Below, piece after piece: positions 62,572 through 64,000 of a DNA stretch of 64,000 nt. This DNA comes from Pararhizobium mangrovi (GTDB lineage: Bacteria > Pseudomonadota > Alphaproteobacteria > Rhizobiales > Rhizobiaceae): positions 1 through 64,000 of the forward strand of contig NZ_VHLH01000018.1 of NCBI RefSeq assembly GCF_006516965.1, in the 5' to 3' direction. The notes under the pieces were generated by a model. The model did no database searches. It had not been told where the DNA came from and saw nothing but the letters and a program-made list of their open reading frames with translations. Within the stretch, counting starts at the first letter, position 1. Each line of letters begins with the position of its first letter. The position numbers were made by a program, and so were the translations under genes.

Positions 62572-64000
62572 TTGCCTGCGCTTTCCATGCTTCGGCGTTT
62601 CAGCGCCTCTTCCAGCCAGCCGATCTTCATTTCCGGCACCGAGGCGAGCAACAGGTCCGTGTAGTCGTCGAAGGGCGGGGAGAGCACTTCCGACTTCGTG
62701 CCGTAGCGTACGACCTCGCCGCGATACATCACCGCAATGGAATCGGCGATCGCCCTTACGGTCGCGATGTCGTGGGTGATGAAGAGATAGGCGACGTTCT
62801 CGATCTTCTGCAGGTTCAACAGCAGCTTGAGAATGCCGTCCGCGACCAGCGGATCGAGCGCGCTCGTCACCTCGTCGCAGATGATGAGCTTCGGCTTGGC
62901 GGCGAGCGCGCGCGCGATGCAGATGCGCTGTTTCTGCCCGCCGGAAAGCTCGGCCGGGTAACGGTCTAGGAAGCCGTTGCCGAGTTCGATCTCGTCCATC
63001 AGTTCCTGAACGCGTGCGTCTCGCTCCTTGCCGCGCATGTTGAAATAGAATTCGAGCGGCCTGCCGATGATCGTGCGCACGGTATGGCGCGGGTTCATGG
63101 CCGTGTCGGCCATCTGGTAGATCATCTGGAGTTCGCGCAGATCGTCGCGCGAGCGTGAGCCCAGACGACGGGCGAGCGGGCGCCCGTCGAAGGTGATCTC
63201 GCCTTCACGAGGGGGCAGAAGGCCGGTGATGACGCGTGCGAGCGTCGATTTGCCGGAACCGGATTCGCCGACCACGGCAAGCGTCTGGCCGGCGGTGATG
63301 TCGACCGACACGTCCTTCAGCACAGGCACGGCCGCCGGTCCCTTGCCGTATGCGGCGGTGATGTTCTTGACCGAGAGGATCGGGCTGTCGCCGGGCTTCT
63401 TCTCCTCGTGCGTGATGGAACGCACCGAGACGAGGTCGCGCGTATATTGCTCCTGCGGATCCTCGATGATCTGCCGGGCGGTGCCGTGCTCGACCTTCTT
63501 GCCGTGGCGAAGCACCAGGATGTCGTCGGAGACCTGCGCGACCACGGCGAGATCGTGAGTGATGTAGAGTGCGGCGACGCCGGTATCGCGGATGGCGTCC
63601 TTGATCGCCGCGAGCACGTCGATCTGCGTCGTCACGTCGAGGGCGGTCGTCGGCTCGTCGAAGATGATGAGGTCGGGACGCGAGCACAGCGCCATCGCGG
63701 TCATCGCGCGCTGGAGCTGGCCGCCCGAAACCTGGTGCGGGTAGCGGTTGCCGAAGCGCTCCGGTTCGGGCAGGCCGAGCCGGCGGAAGAGATCGACCGC
63801 ACGCTTCTTCGCCTCGTCCTTGCCGGCGGAGCCGTGGCGCACCGTCGCCTCGATGACCTGATCCATCAGCTTGTGCGCGGGGTTGAAGGCGGCCGCCGCC
63901 GACTGGGCGACGTAGCAGACTTCCTTGCCGCGCAGGCGGCGCACGCCGCGCGTGCGTTCCTTCAGGATGTCGCGGCCATTGAGCATGACCTTGCCGCCGG
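62568..64000 (-). CDS. peptide/nickel-type ABC transporter, double ATPase subunit (partial, 5' end outside)
   Basis: The visible 477 codons cover the first ATPase from after its Walker A (signature VSGGQLQR, Walker B LIIFDEPTTALD, H-loop ITHDLAVV) and the whole second ATPase (Walker A GESGSGKSTL, signature LSGGQKQRI, Walker B LIICDEVTSALD, H-loop ITHDIATV). Both carry the oligopeptide-transporter C-terminal signature regions (NPAHKL; NPRHTV). This is the fused DppD-DppF type subunit (often named GsiA/YejF). Permease and binding-protein genes should lie beyond the right edge. The substrate is unknown; it need not belong to the carnitine island, since it is on the other strand. TAG stop is within the repeat arm at 62542-62571. 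Confidence 0.92.
   Translation of the reverse strand, partial: GGKVMLNGRDILKERTRGVRRLRGKEVCYVAQSAAAAFNPAHKLMDQVIEATVRHGSAGKDEAKKRAVDLFRRLGLPEPERFGNRYPHQVSGGQLQRAMTAMALCSRPDLIIFDEPTTALDVTTQIDVLAAIKDAIRDTGVAALYITHDLAVVAQVSDDILVLRHGKKVEHGTARQIIEDPQEQYTRDLVSVRSITHEEKKPGDSPILSVKNITAAYGKGPAAVPVLKDVSVDITAGQTLAVVGESGSGKSTLARVITGLLPPREGEITFDGRPLARRLGSRSRDDLRELQMIYQMADTAMNPRHTVRTIIGRPLEFYFNMRGKERDARVQELMDEIELGNGFLDRYPAELSGGQKQRICIARALAAKPKLIICDEVTSALDPLVADGILKLLLNLQKIENVAYLFITHDIATVRAIADSIAVMYRGEVVRYGTKSEVLSPPFDDYTDLLLASVPEMKIGWLEEALKRRSMESAGN

Noticed and set aside
1-64000. CRISPR array or prophage
   Set aside because: No regularly spaced direct repeats and no phage structural, integrase or lysis genes were seen.

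Overview
The window is GC-rich, densely coded chromosome-type DNA from an alphaproteobacterium, most likely Hyphomicrobiales (Rhizobiales). Evidence: a zwf-pgl-edd operon, a phasin gene with TGC-N3-GCA boxes, ExoP/ExoY/ExoF-type polysaccharide genes, a fused carnitine dehydrogenase/thioesterase, a mosaic repeat resembling rhizobial intergenic repeats, and a tRNA-His with the alphaproteobacterial A73 and G1:U72 features. Genus cannot be fixed by eye.

Layout. 1-311: end of an unrecognised gene and a 227-bp palindromic repeat. 308-4466 (minus): Entner-Doudoroff operon zwf-pgl-edd. 4667-7400 (minus): PuuA/PuuB-like gamma-glutamyl polyamine pair. 7594-18159: housekeeping and envelope genes: a small membrane protein, DUF1206 protein, aspartyl beta-hydroxylase-like enzyme, AsmA-like protein, acetoacetyl-CoA synthetase, a soluble PAS/PdhS-type histidine kinase, a phasin and tRNA-His. 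18329-31190: an acyltransferase, a small HTH protein, a phosphopantetheinyl transferase, then a tightly overlapping minus-strand exopolysaccharide operon (exoY-like, exoP-like, GT2, GT4, GT4, wzy-like, wzx-like, Tat-exported glycosidase). 31428-42447 (plus): an ExoF/Wza-like export protein, a 635-aa NRPS loading module (A-T) and a 2426-aa PKS/NRPS (KS-AT-ACP-C-A-T-TE). 42753-47939: a small Cys-rich protein, a LysR regulator and a TRAP transporter operon ending with an HD hydrolase. 48126-53473 (minus): a type I secretion ATPase and HlyD adaptor beside a large acidic secreted glycosidase that is a paralogue of the one in the polysaccharide operon. 53938-62499: a carnitine/gamma-butyrobetaine catabolic island with a divergent GlxA/AraC-type regulator. 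62568-64000: C-terminal part of a double-ATPase peptide-type ABC transporter.

How the parts fit. The phosphopantetheinyl transferase can activate the carrier domains of the PKS/NRPS pair. The polysaccharide operon and the exoF-NRPS-PKS strand are driven from one intergenic region with back-to-back promoter-like elements whose -35 boxes share a 10-bp palindrome. This makes a combined polysaccharide/hybrid-peptide locus the most interesting object in the window. Two paralogous glycosidases, one with a Tat-like signal and one next to a type I secretion system, probably act on the same polysaccharide class. The carnitine island can be read as gamma-butyrobetaine -> crotonobetainyl-CoA -> carnitinyl-CoA -> carnitine -> 3-dehydrocarnitine -> betainyl-CoA + acetoacetate -> glycine betaine. 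The acetoacetyl-CoA synthetase at 11975 could recover the acetoacetate. Three genes (2-88, edd, the ABC ATPase) take their TAG stop from the edge of the same repeat sequence.
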